From: Flavobacterium sp.
GTDB lineage: Bacteria > Bacteroidota > Bacteroidia > Flavobacteriales > Flavobacteriaceae
Direction of reading: 5' to 3'
Assembly (NCBI RefSeq): GCF_020217025.1
Contig: NZ_JAIWOF010000098.1
Location: 1-10,000, forward strand
DNA: 10,000 nt
Position numbers and translations under genes: made by a program. Under the pieces are notes generated by a model. That model worked only from the letters and a program-made list of their open reading frames with translations. It made no database searches and was not told the DNA's origin. Below, piece after piece: positions 1-6,224 of the stretch (the stretch's first letter is position 1; each line of letters begins with the position of its first letter).

Positions 1-14
1 TTTAATAATTTCAT

Positions 15-22
15 TATCTTTG
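15..22 (+). promoter_or_regulatory. -7 promoter element of the DoxX-like gene
   Basis: TATCTTTG is a perfect match to the Bacteroidota -7 element TANNTTTG. It ends 29 nt before the start codon at 52, the same distance as seen for two other genes in this window. The matching -33 TTG would lie beyond the left edge of the window and cannot be checked. Confidence 0.55.
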
Positions 23-51
23 AATTAACTAACTAAAAAACTATTCAAATT

Positions 52-426
52 ATGAAAATTGCAACTATTATTGTTCGAGTGCTTTTAGGAGCTTTGATGC
101 TTTTTGCTTCTATTTCTTATTTTTTCAATTTAGGAGAACAACCTGCACCAACAGGAGATTTAGCTACGCTAATGGGAGGATTGATGGCTTCAAAATACAT
201 GTTTCCATTGGTGAAATCAATAGAATTAATTGTGGGTTTAATGCTTGTGAGTGGAAAATTTATCAAATTGGGAACTCTTTTATTGTTACCCATTTCGGTG
301 AATATTTTTCTAATTCATACTGTAACGCAAGTATCTGATTTACCTGTTGCTATATTTGTTTTAGCTGCTAATGTGTTTTTAATTTATGCTAATTGGGATG
401 GTTTTAAAGAAATTGTAAAGCCATAA
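52..426 (+). CDS. DoxX-like small integral membrane protein
   Basis: This encodes a 124-residue, very hydrophobic protein with about four predicted membrane segments (roughly residues 3-25, 49-66, 70-89 and 95-113). The layout is a first helix, an external-looking polar stretch around residues 27-47 (rich in Pro, Gly, Thr), then three closely packed helices. That length and pattern, with the SIELIVGLML segment at the start of helix two, fit the DoxX/DoxX-like family of the inner membrane. No catalytic residue is visible. DoxX relatives have been linked to quinone-associated redox reactions or oxidative stress in other bacteria, but nothing here shows a substrate. The ATG at 52 is favoured because the -7 element lies 29 nt upstream and the first helix starts at once. 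It is a single-gene unit ending at the terminator shared with lpdA. Family assignment is fairly sure; function is unknown. Confidence 0.8.
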   Translation: MKIATIIVRVLLGALMLFASISYFFNLGEQPAPTGDLATLMGGLMASKYMFPLVKSIELIVGLMLVSGKFIKLGTLLLLPISVNIFLIHTVTQVSDLPVAIFVLAANVFLIYANWDGFKEIVKP

Positions 427-443
427 TATTAAAAACTTCAAAT

Positions 444-479
444 AAAAAAATCCCAAACTCAATTGAATTTGGGATTTTT
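444..479. terminator. Two-way terminator between the DoxX-like gene and lpdA
   Basis: The arms 446-460 and 465-479 form a long stem around the 4-nt loop AATT, in the spacer between two converging genes. On the + strand the stem ends in five T; on the - strand the run is seven T. The single imperfect pair (458 with 467) is a C-A mismatch in the + transcript but a G-U wobble in the - transcript, so the hairpin should be stronger for lpdA than for the DoxX-like gene. Confidence 0.85.
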
Positions 480-498
480 GATATAATGACTTTTCTAT

Positions 499-1902
499 TT
501 ACACGTGTAATGCTCTGTTATCAGTAGCTGCTAATGCTGCTTCTTTGATAGCTTCTGCAAACGTTGGGTGTGCGTGTGACATTCTTGAAATATCTTCTGC
601 ACTTGCTCTGAATTCCATTGCTGTAACAGCTTCTGCGATTAAATCTGCACATCTTGCTCCAATCATGTGAACTCCTAAAACTTCATCTGTTTTAGCATCG
701 GCTAAGATTTTTACAAATCCGTCAGTGTCTCCACCTGCTCTCGCTCTTCCTAAAGCTTTGAATGGGAAACTTCCTGCTTTGTAAGCTACACCATCAGCTT
801 TTAATTGCTCTTCTGTTTTTCCAACAGCGGCAACTTCTGGCCAAGTATAAACAACTCCAGGAATTAAATTATAATCGATATGTGGTTTTTGACCTGCTAA
901 AATTTCAGCTACCATTACACCTTCTTCTTCTGCTTTGTGTGCTAACATGGCTCCACGAACTACGTCACCAATTGCATAAATATTTGAAGCTGAAGTTTGT
1001 AAATGATCGTTTACTTCGATTTGACCTCTATCGGTAACTTTTACACCAGCTTTTTCAGCGTTTAATCCATCAGTATAAGGACGACGACCTACAGAAACTA
1101 ATGAATAATCTCCTTCTAACGTGATGATTTCACCTTTAGCATTTTCTGCTTTTACGGTTACTACATCTCCAGCTCTTTCAACTGATTGCACTTTGTGAGA
1201 CGTGTAGAATTTCATTCCTTGTTTTTTCAACACTTTAGTCAATTCTTTTGACAAAGCAGCGTCCATTCCTGGAATAATTCTGTCCATGAATTCTACTACA
1301 GAAACTTGTGCTCCTAAACGTAAATATACTTGACCTAATTCAATTCCGATAACACCACCACCAATAATTACTAAGTGTTTTGGAACTTCTTTTAATTTCA
1401 AAGCTTCAGTAGAAGTAATGATTCTATCTTTATCTAATTTGATAAATGGTAAGCTAGATGGTTTAGAACCTGTAGCAATAATAATATTTTTAGATTCGAT
1501 GATTTCCGAAGAACCATCTTCTTTAGTCACTTTTACAGAAGTAGCGCTTTCAAACGAACCTACTCCATTGAAAACTGTGATGTTGTTTTTATCCATTAAG
1601 AATTTTACACCACCCGAAGTTTGATCCACAACTGCTTGTTTACGAGCAATCATTTTTTCTAAATTCACTTTTACATCTCCCGAAACTTCAATTCCGTGGT
1701 CTGCAAAGTGTTGTAACTCTTCATAATGATGCGAAGATGCTAATAATGCTTTAGATGGAATACATCCTACATTTAAACACGTTCCTCCAAGAGTTGAATA
1801 TTTTTCAATAATAGCTGTTTTAAAACCTAATTGGGCACAACGGATAGCTGAAACATATCCTCCAGGGCCAGAACCAATAATGGTTACATCAAATTGACTC
1901 AT
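499..1902 (-). CDS. lpdA: Dihydrolipoyl dehydrogenase (E3 component)
   Basis: This flavoprotein reoxidises the dihydrolipoyl groups of the pyruvate, 2-oxoglutarate and branched-chain oxoacid dehydrogenase complexes and the glycine cleavage system, passing electrons through a disulfide and FAD to NAD+. It is cytoplasmic. At 467 residues it has the normal family length. Visible landmarks in order are the FAD-binding GSGPGG at about 10-15, the redox disulfide Cys42/Cys47 in GGTCLNVGCIPSK, ATGSKP at 143-148, the NAD-binding GGGVIG at 181-186, the second FAD motif AIGDV near 310, and the C-terminal dimerisation domain with the catalytic HAHPTFAE (His445, Glu450). All key residues are intact. The gene is not next to genes for E1 or E2 subunits, so this copy probably serves several complexes. 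It starts at the ATG at 1902, 40 nt after a -7 element, and ends at the two-way terminator. Confidence 0.97.
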   Translation of the reverse strand: MSQFDVTIIGSGPGGYVSAIRCAQLGFKTAIIEKYSTLGGTCLNVGCIPSKALLASSHHYEELQHFADHGIEVSGDVKVNLEKMIARKQAVVDQTSGGVKFLMDKNNITVFNGVGSFESATSVKVTKEDGSSEIIESKNIIIATGSKPSSLPFIKLDKDRIITSTEALKLKEVPKHLVIIGGGVIGIELGQVYLRLGAQVSVVEFMDRIIPGMDAALSKELTKVLKKQGMKFYTSHKVQSVERAGDVVTVKAENAKGEIITLEGDYSLVSVGRRPYTDGLNAEKAGVKVTDRGQIEVNDHLQTSASNIYAIGDVVRGAMLAHKAEEEGVMVAEILAGQKPHIDYNLIPGVVYTWPEVAAVGKTEEQLKADGVAYKAGSFPFKALGRARAGGDTDGFVKILADAKTDEVLGVHMIGARCADLIAEAVTAMEFRASAEDISRMSHAHPTFAEAIKEAALAATDNRALHV

Positions 1903-1942
1903 GATTGTATATAAAGTTTGTTGTTCGACTTAAATTCGGATA

Positions 1943-1950
1943 CAAAAGTA
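1943..1950 (-). promoter_or_regulatory. -7 promoter element of lpdA
   Basis: Read on the - strand this is TACTTTTG, a perfect match to TANNTTTG, ending 40 nt before the lpdA start. No TTG is found at the expected -33 spacing. The element suggests lpdA has its own promoter although the gene upstream (the Lrp-type regulator) is on the same strand only 97 nt away. Confidence 0.5.
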
Positions 1951-1981
1951 ACGCTTTTTGAATTAATTCTTTGTTACTTTT
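1944..1981. repeat. 9-bp perfect inverted repeat between the regulator and lpdA
   Basis: The arms AAAAGTAAC (1944-1952) and GTTACTTTT (1973-1981) are perfectly complementary across a 20-nt interval that itself holds the palindrome GAATTAATTC. One arm covers most of the predicted lpdA -7 element. On the - strand the hairpin begins 18 nt after the regulator's stop and ends in four T, so it could be a weak terminator for the regulator. It could equally be an operator for lpdA. The repeat is plain in the sequence; either role is inference. Confidence 0.45.
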
Positions 1982-1999
1982 TTGGTAAATTATTATAGC

Positions 2000-2455
2000 T
2001 TAGTTTAAAGTAAAAGCGGTTGTATATTTTACTTCTCCAATCATAAAAGAACTATGCGTACTTCCGATATGCTGCAAACCAGTAAGTTTCGTAACCATGA
2101 ACTCACGATACTCTTCCATATCTTTTACATTTACTTTTAAAATGTAATCATAATCGCCGCTTACGTGATAGCATTCTGAAACTTCGGTTAATTTTACTAC
2201 TTCACTTTCAAATGTTGTAATAAAGTCTTTTGTGTGTTGATTAAGCTTAATGTGGCAAAAAACCACGAAAGATTTGTCTAATTTAACTCGGTCTAAAAGC
2301 GCTACGTATTTGGTAATTACTCCCTCTCTTTCTAATTTTTTAATACGTTCGTAAACAGCCGTTACGGAAAGGTTTAATAATAAGGAAAGCTCCTTAGTTG
2401 TCCTTTTAGTGTCTTCTTGCAGAAAACCTAAAAGTTTTTTGTCGATTGCGTCCAT
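2000..2455 (-). CDS. Lrp/AsnC family transcriptional regulator
   Basis: This is a 151-residue DNA-binding protein of the normal Lrp/AsnC length. Residues 1-55 form the winged helix-turn-helix: DAIDKKLLGFLQEDTKRTTKEL begins the domain (its first part is seen as IDKKLLGFLQ), the recognition helix is around LSVTAVYERIKKLEREG, and the wing follows with VITKY. Residues 62-148 are the ligand-binding RAM domain, including the conserved GDYDY at 100-104 that lies near the amino-acid pocket. Family members form dimers and octamers and sense amino acids. It is divergent from the PLP-dependent sulfur amino acid enzyme, with a 183-bp spacer. In Pseudomonas putida the Lrp-like gene mdeR stands next to mdeA (methionine gamma-lyase) in the same divergent way, which makes that neighbour the likely target here. 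Control of its own gene is also common in this family. The true ligand cannot be read from sequence. Confidence 0.93.
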   Translation of the reverse strand: MDAIDKKLLGFLQEDTKRTTKELSLLLNLSVTAVYERIKKLEREGVITKYVALLDRVKLDKSFVVFCHIKLNQHTKDFITTFESEVVKLTEVSECYHVSGDYDYILKVNVKDMEEYREFMVTKLTGLQHIGSTHSSFMIGEVKYTTAFTLN

Positions 2456-2489
2456 TGGTTAGTTGTGTTGTTTGTTTTTTAGTTGTCAG

Positions 2490-2497
2490 CAAATGTA
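2490..2497 (-). promoter_or_regulatory. -7 promoter element of the Lrp-type regulator
   Basis: On the - strand this reads TACATTTG, a perfect TANNTTTG, ending 34 nt before the regulator's start codon. A CTG (one mismatch to TTG) lies 18 nt further upstream at 2516-2518 as a weak -33 candidate. Confidence 0.5.
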
Positions 2498-2546
2498 ACT
2501 AAAACGAATAAATAACAGAAATAAAAACTACAACTTTAACTAAATT

Positions 2547-2561
2547 TAGAATAAAAATCTA
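2547..2561. promoter_or_regulatory. Candidate Lrp-type operator
   Basis: TAGAATAAAAATCTA agrees at 12 of 15 positions with the E. coli Lrp consensus YAGHAWATTWTDCTR; the three mismatches are all in the AT-rich centre and both outer arms (TAGA and TCTA) are intact. It forms the core of a longer inverted repeat, 2541-2550 with 2558-2567 (10 bp, one mismatch). It lies between the two divergent promoters, upstream of the -33 element of the PLP enzyme gene. A Flavobacterium-like Lrp need not share the E. coli preference, and AT-rich DNA gives chance matches. Confidence 0.4.
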
Positions 2562-2577
2562 ATTTTAATTTTAAGTA

Positions 2578-2608
2578 TTGAATAATAGTTTGTCAAATTA
2601 TATTTTTG
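2578..2608 (+). promoter_or_regulatory. Promoter of the PLP-dependent enzyme gene
   Basis: TTG at 2578-2580, a 20-nt spacer, and TATTTTTG at 2601-2608 fit the Bacteroidota promoter pattern TTG-N17-23-TANNTTTG. The -7 element ends 30 nt before the ATG at 2639, so the leader is only about 20-25 nt. This is the most complete promoter in the window. Confidence 0.65.
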
Positions 2609-2638
2609 ATTTAAAATAAACAACTAAACTTTAAAATT

Positions 2639-3841
2639 ATGGAAAAATTTAATCCGGCAGATCGTATTCAAGATTTACAATATTTCGGAGAATTTGGTGG
2701 TGTAAATCCATCGATTTCAGATAGTTCAACTTATACATTTCTTTCAGCAAAAACCATGTTTGACACCTTTGAAGGTAATGCTGAAGGTTGTTATTTATAT
2801 TCACGTCATTCATCGCCAAGTAATTTATATTTAGACAAAGCACTAGCTGCAATGGAAGGAACAGAATCGGCAAACGTAGCTGCTTCTGGAATGGGTGCTA
2901 TCACTCCTACTCTTTTGCAATTATGTGGCAATGGTGATCACATTGTTTCAAGTAGAACTATTTACGGAGGAACGTATGCTTTCTTGAAAAATTTCGTTCC
3001 AAGAATGGGCATCAAAACTACATTTGTGGATATCACAAAATTAGACGTAGTTGAAGCGGCTATTACTCCAAATACAAAAGTTTTATACTGCGAAACAGTA
3101 AGTAATCCTTTACTAGAGGTTGCGGATATTGCTTCATTGGCAAAAATTGCTAAAAAACACAACATCAAATTAGTAGTAGATAATACGTTTTCACCTTTAT
3201 CTGTTGCTCCAGCGAAATTAGGTGCTGATATCGTAATTCATTCACTTACAAAATACATCAACGGAAGTAGCGATACGGTTGGTGGTGTAACATGTGCTTC
3301 TCAAGAATTCATCAACAGCTTAAAAAACGTAAACGACGGAGCAAGCATGCTTTTAGGTCCAACAATGGACAGTTTGCGTTCGGCTTCTGTTATGAAAAAC
3401 CTAAGAACATTACACATCAGAATGAAACAACACAGCCACAACGCAATGTATTTGGCTAACAAATTTGAAGCTGACGGAATTAAAACGGTTTATCCAGGTT
3501 TAGCAAGTCACCCAAGTCATGAAATTTACAAAACCATGATTAATCCAGAATATGGTTTTGGAGGAATGATGACGATTGACGTAGGAAGTTTAGATAAAGC
3601 CAACGCGTTGATGGAATTAATGCAAGAGCGTAACTTAGGATATTTAGCGGTAAGTTTAGGATTCTACAAAACGTTATTCAGTGCTCCTGGAACTTCAACT
3701 TCATCAGAAATTCCATTAGAAGAACAAGCTGAAATGGGATTAACGGATGGTTTAATTCGTTTTTCAATTGGTTTAGATAACGATATCGAAAGAACTTACG
3801 AAATGATGAAACAATGTATGGTAGAATTAGGAGTTTTATAA
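2639..3841 (+). CDS. Cys/Met metabolism PLP-dependent enzyme (methionine gamma-lyase-like)
   Basis: This 400-residue enzyme belongs to the cystathionine gamma-synthase/gamma-lyase fold group (Cys_Met_Meta_PP). Visible active-site parts are Tyr54 and Arg56 in YLYSR (phosphate contact from the partner subunit), Tyr109 in TIYGGTY (stacks on PLP), Asp181 in VVDNTF (pyridine nitrogen), Lys205 in HSLTKY (Schiff base) and Arg374 in GLIRFS (substrate carboxylate). All are intact, so it should be active, in the cytoplasm, as a tetramer like its relatives. Which substrate it uses is less clear. The divergent Lrp-type regulator favours methionine breakdown to methanethiol, ammonia and 2-oxobutanoate. 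However, Gly111 stands where P. putida methionine gamma-lyase has its specificity Cys116, and the Lys240-Asp241 pair of that enzyme is not evident near residues 232-236. Cystathionine gamma-lyase/synthase or an O-acetylhomoserine enzyme remain possible. It is a single-gene unit with its own promoter and terminator. Confidence 0.9.
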   Translation: MEKFNPADRIQDLQYFGEFGGVNPSISDSSTYTFLSAKTMFDTFEGNAEGCYLYSRHSSPSNLYLDKALAAMEGTESANVAASGMGAITPTLLQLCGNGDHIVSSRTIYGGTYAFLKNFVPRMGIKTTFVDITKLDVVEAAITPNTKVLYCETVSNPLLEVADIASLAKIAKKHNIKLVVDNTFSPLSVAPAKLGADIVIHSLTKYINGSSDTVGGVTCASQEFINSLKNVNDGASMLLGPTMDSLRSASVMKNLRTLHIRMKQHSHNAMYLANKFEADGIKTVYPGLASHPSHEIYKTMINPEYGFGGMMTIDVGSLDKANALMELMQERNLGYLAVSLGFYKTLFSAPGTSTSSEIPLEEQAEMGLTDGLIRFSIGLDNDIERTYEMMKQCMVELGVL

Positions 3842-3861
3842 TTCCATCGAAATAAATGAAC

Positions 3862-3894
3862 AAATCCGATTTAGCAATGAATCGGATTTTTTTT
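3862..3894 (+). terminator. Terminator of the PLP-dependent enzyme gene
   Basis: A perfect 9-bp stem (3862-3870 with 3881-3889, AAATCCGAT/ATCGGATTT) can extend inward by three more pairs, one a wobble, to a GCAA tetraloop at 3874-3877. A run of eight T (3887-3894) follows. It begins 20 nt after the stop codon. Confidence 0.9.
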
Positions 3895-3906
3895 GTAACA
3901 AATACG

Positions 3907-3914
3907 TAACTTTG
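3907..3914 (+). promoter_or_regulatory. -7 promoter element of the S9 peptidase gene
   Basis: TAACTTTG perfectly matches TANNTTTG and ends 29 nt before the ATG at 3944. No TTG occurs at the normal -33 distance, since that region is taken up by the T run of the preceding terminator; the nearest TTG (3893-3895) is only 11 nt away. The palindrome TTTGTAACAAA (3892-3902) sits just upstream. Confidence 0.5.
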
Positions 3915-3943
3915 AACTCTAATACACAATTAATTTACCTGTA

Positions 3944-6115
3944 ATGAAAAAATATATTTTAAGTTTTCTATTGGTTGGAAACTTTGCCGTGGCGCAAAAT
4001 TTAACCATCGAAGAAACCGTTTTAGGACCAAGAAAATATGCTCCAACAACACAAACTGCCCAACAATGGCGTAAAGATTCCAAATCCATCACCTATTTAA
4101 GTACAGACTTTTCTTCTTTAATTGAAAAAAGCGCTGCAAACGGTTGGACCGCTTCCACTTTAGCTACAAAAGCTGAATTTGAAACCGCTTTGAAATCGAA
4201 AGTCACCAATGATGAGTTTACCATTAGAACGTTTCCATTTTCAATTAATTGGAAAACCATAAATACATTTGAAACTGAAGTTGCGGGAAAGAAAAATAAT
4301 TACAAAGTATCTTATGATGTCGTTTCAAAACAAATCACTTCGGTAATTAGCTATGCAATTGAAGGGGCTCAAGCGAAATTTGCTTCTAATAATAATGTAG
4401 CTTGGTTACAAGAAAACAATATCCGAATCACAACGCCTTCTGGACAAGTAATTGAAGTTACCAACGACGAAAATAAAGCTATTGTGAACGGTTCTGAAAA
4501 TGTTCACCGTCAAGAATTTGGCATCAACAGCGGTATGTGGTGGAACGAAAAAGGAACGCAATTGGCTTATTATCGTAAGGATGAAACTATGGTAGCTAAT
4601 TATCCACTTACCAATTGGAACGAACGCGAAGCAACCAACAAAGATATTAAATATCCAATGGCTGGAATGACTAGTGAGAATGTAACTTTGGTAATTTACG
4701 ATGTAGCTTCAGGTAAAAAAGTAACGATTCAGACTGGTGAACCAAAAGATCAATATTTAACTATGGTGACTTGGGAACCAACAGGAAAACATATTTTTAT
4801 CGGAATTTTAAATCGTGAACAAAATTTTTTGAAATTCAACAAATATGACGCGGCAACAGGTGCTTTTGTTAAAACGTTGTTTATGGAAAAAGCTGCTACT
4901 TGGGTAGAACCACAACATGCGTTAACTTTTGTTCCAAATAACCCAACTCAATTTATTTATCAAACCGATTTCTATGGTTTCAACCAAATGTATTTGTACA
5001 ATACCGATGGAAAACTATTGAAAAACTTAGGCTTTAATGATGTTGTAGTAAAAGATGTTTTAGGTTTTGATGCTATCAACACCAAAATAAACTACATCGG
5101 AACAACTAATAATGGATTAGATCGTCAATTGTTTCAAGTGGATTTAAAATCAGGAAAAACCATTCAATTAACAACTATTTCTGGAACGCACACGGCTTCT
5201 GTTTCTTCAGATGGAACCATGATTTTAGACCAATACAGCAACTTAAGCACTCCAAACGAAATTTCGATTTTAAACATCAAAAATAAAAAAGCGAATACTT
5301 CTTTAGTTAAAGCCGAAAATCCTTTCACAGGAAAAATTGATTTACCTAAAATTGAATTCGTAACCTTAACTTCTCCAGACGGAAAAACACCACTAAACGG
5401 AAGATTAATTTATCCAGGCAACTTTGATGCTACAAAAAAATATCCGGTAATGGTTTATGTTTATGGAGGTTCTCATGCGCAATTAGTGAACAATCGTTGG
5501 TTAGGCGGTGCTGGATTCTTCGATATTTACATGGCTCAAAAAGGATACGTAGTTTTTACGTTAGATAATAGAGGTAGTGATTCTCGTGGGAAAAAATTCT
5601 GTGAGGTTACGCATAGAAATTTAGGCGTAAACGAAATGGCCGATCAGATGAAAGGAATTGAATTCTTGAAATCAAAATCATTTGTAGATGCAGACAAAAT
5701 TGGAGTTTTTGGATGGAGTTTTGGAGGTTTCATGACGACTTCATTAATGACGAATCATTCAGACGTATTTAAAGTGGGTGTAGCTGGTGGACCAGTTATC
5801 GATTGGAAATACTACGAAATCATGTACGGAGAACGCTATATGGATACGCCACAAGAAAATCCTGAAGGATATGAAAAAACTTCTTTATTAAACAAAGCGA
5901 AAGATTTAAAAGGAAGATTGTTAATTATTCACGGAGCACAAGATCCTGTGGTCGTTCAGCAACACAGCATGAATTTTATTGAGGCTTGCATTAAAGCAGG
6001 AAAACAAGTAGATTATTTCTTATATCCAAACCACGAACATAACGTAGGTGGAAGAGATCGAATTCACATGTATGCAAAAATTGCAGATTACTTTGATTTA
6101 CACTTGAAAAAATAA
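3944..6115 (+). CDS. Secreted S9 family peptidase, dipeptidyl peptidase IV-like
   Basis: This is a 723-residue exported serine peptidase. Residues 1-18 are a signal peptide (Lys-Lys, hydrophobic core, AVAQ), without a lipobox Cys, so the product is probably periplasmic. Residues about 20-450 form the beta-propeller that limits access to small peptides. Residues about 470-723 form the alpha/beta-hydrolase domain with a complete catalytic triad: Ser592 in GWSFGG, Asp667 in HGAQDP and His699 in NHEHNVGG. Length and triad spacing are as in bacterial DPP IV and prolyl tripeptidyl peptidase. Such enzymes release N-terminal Xaa-Pro dipeptides (or tripeptides) from peptides. The propeller segment HRQEFGI carries Glu191, the probable N-terminus-binding Glu, preceded by Gln190 where human DPP IV has a second Glu. 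No type IX secretion C-terminal domain is seen. The gene has its own -7 element and terminator. Family is sure; exact peptide preference is not. Confidence 0.93.
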   Translation: MKKYILSFLLVGNFAVAQNLTIEETVLGPRKYAPTTQTAQQWRKDSKSITYLSTDFSSLIEKSAANGWTASTLATKAEFETALKSKVTNDEFTIRTFPFSINWKTINTFETEVAGKKNNYKVSYDVVSKQITSVISYAIEGAQAKFASNNNVAWLQENNIRITTPSGQVIEVTNDENKAIVNGSENVHRQEFGINSGMWWNEKGTQLAYYRKDETMVANYPLTNWNEREATNKDIKYPMAGMTSENVTLVIYDVASGKKVTIQTGEPKDQYLTMVTWEPTGKHIFIGILNREQNFLKFNKYDAATGAFVKTLFMEKAATWVEPQHALTFVPNNPTQFIYQTDFYGFNQMYLYNTDGKLLKNLGFNDVVVKDVLGFDAINTKINYIGTTNNGLDRQLFQVDLKSGKTIQLTTISGTHTASVSSDGTMILDQYSNLSTPNEISILNIKNKKANTSLVKAENPFTGKIDLPKIEFVTLTSPDGKTPLNGRLIYPGNFDATKKYPVMVYVYGGSHAQLVNNRWLGGAGFFDIYMAQKGYVVFTLDNRGSDSRGKKFCEVTHRNLGVNEMADQMKGIEFLKSKSFVDADKIGVFGWSFGGFMTTSLMTNHSDVFKVGVAGGPVIDWKYYEIMYGERYMDTPQENPEGYEKTSLLNKAKDLKGRLLIIHGAQDPVVVQQHSMNFIEACIKAGKQVDYFLYPNHEHNVGGRDRIHMYAKIADYFDLHLKK

Positions 6116-6136
6116 ATTTTCACAAAATAAAAAGCG

Positions 6137-6168
6137 AATCCGTTGAATTATCAGCGGATTTCTTTTTT
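6137..6168 (+). terminator. Terminator of the S9 peptidase gene
   Basis: AATCCGTTGA (6137-6146) pairs with TCAGCGGATT (6151-6160) over 10 bp with one G-U wobble, around the loop ATTA. T runs at 6159-6161 and 6163-6168 follow, broken by a single C. It starts about 21 nt after the stop codon. Confidence 0.85.
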
Positions 6169-6224
6169 AAGAAGTTTTCAAAATATAAAGCATTTTTCTA
6201 TATTGCAACCTCAAACAAAACTAA

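Noticed and set aside
762..1624. Two + strand open frames opposite lpdA (762-1037 and 1418-1624)
   Set aside because: They sit opposite well-conserved lpdA coding sequence, have no promoter-like element, and give low-complexity Leu/Gln-rich or unremarkable products.
2609..2638. S-adenosylmethionine or other riboswitch before the PLP enzyme gene
   Set aside because: The predicted leader is only about 20-30 nt, far too short for any known riboswitch fold, and no stem pattern is seen.
2649..3929. - strand open frames opposite the PLP enzyme gene (2649-2873, 2962-3168, 3678-3929)
   Set aside because: They are antisense to a conserved enzyme, and the last one runs through its terminator; no recognisable protein features.
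6199..6206. TATATTGC as a -7 element for nhaC
   Set aside because: It matches only four of the six fixed positions of TANNTTTG, is too close to the start compared with the other genes, and has no -33 partner.
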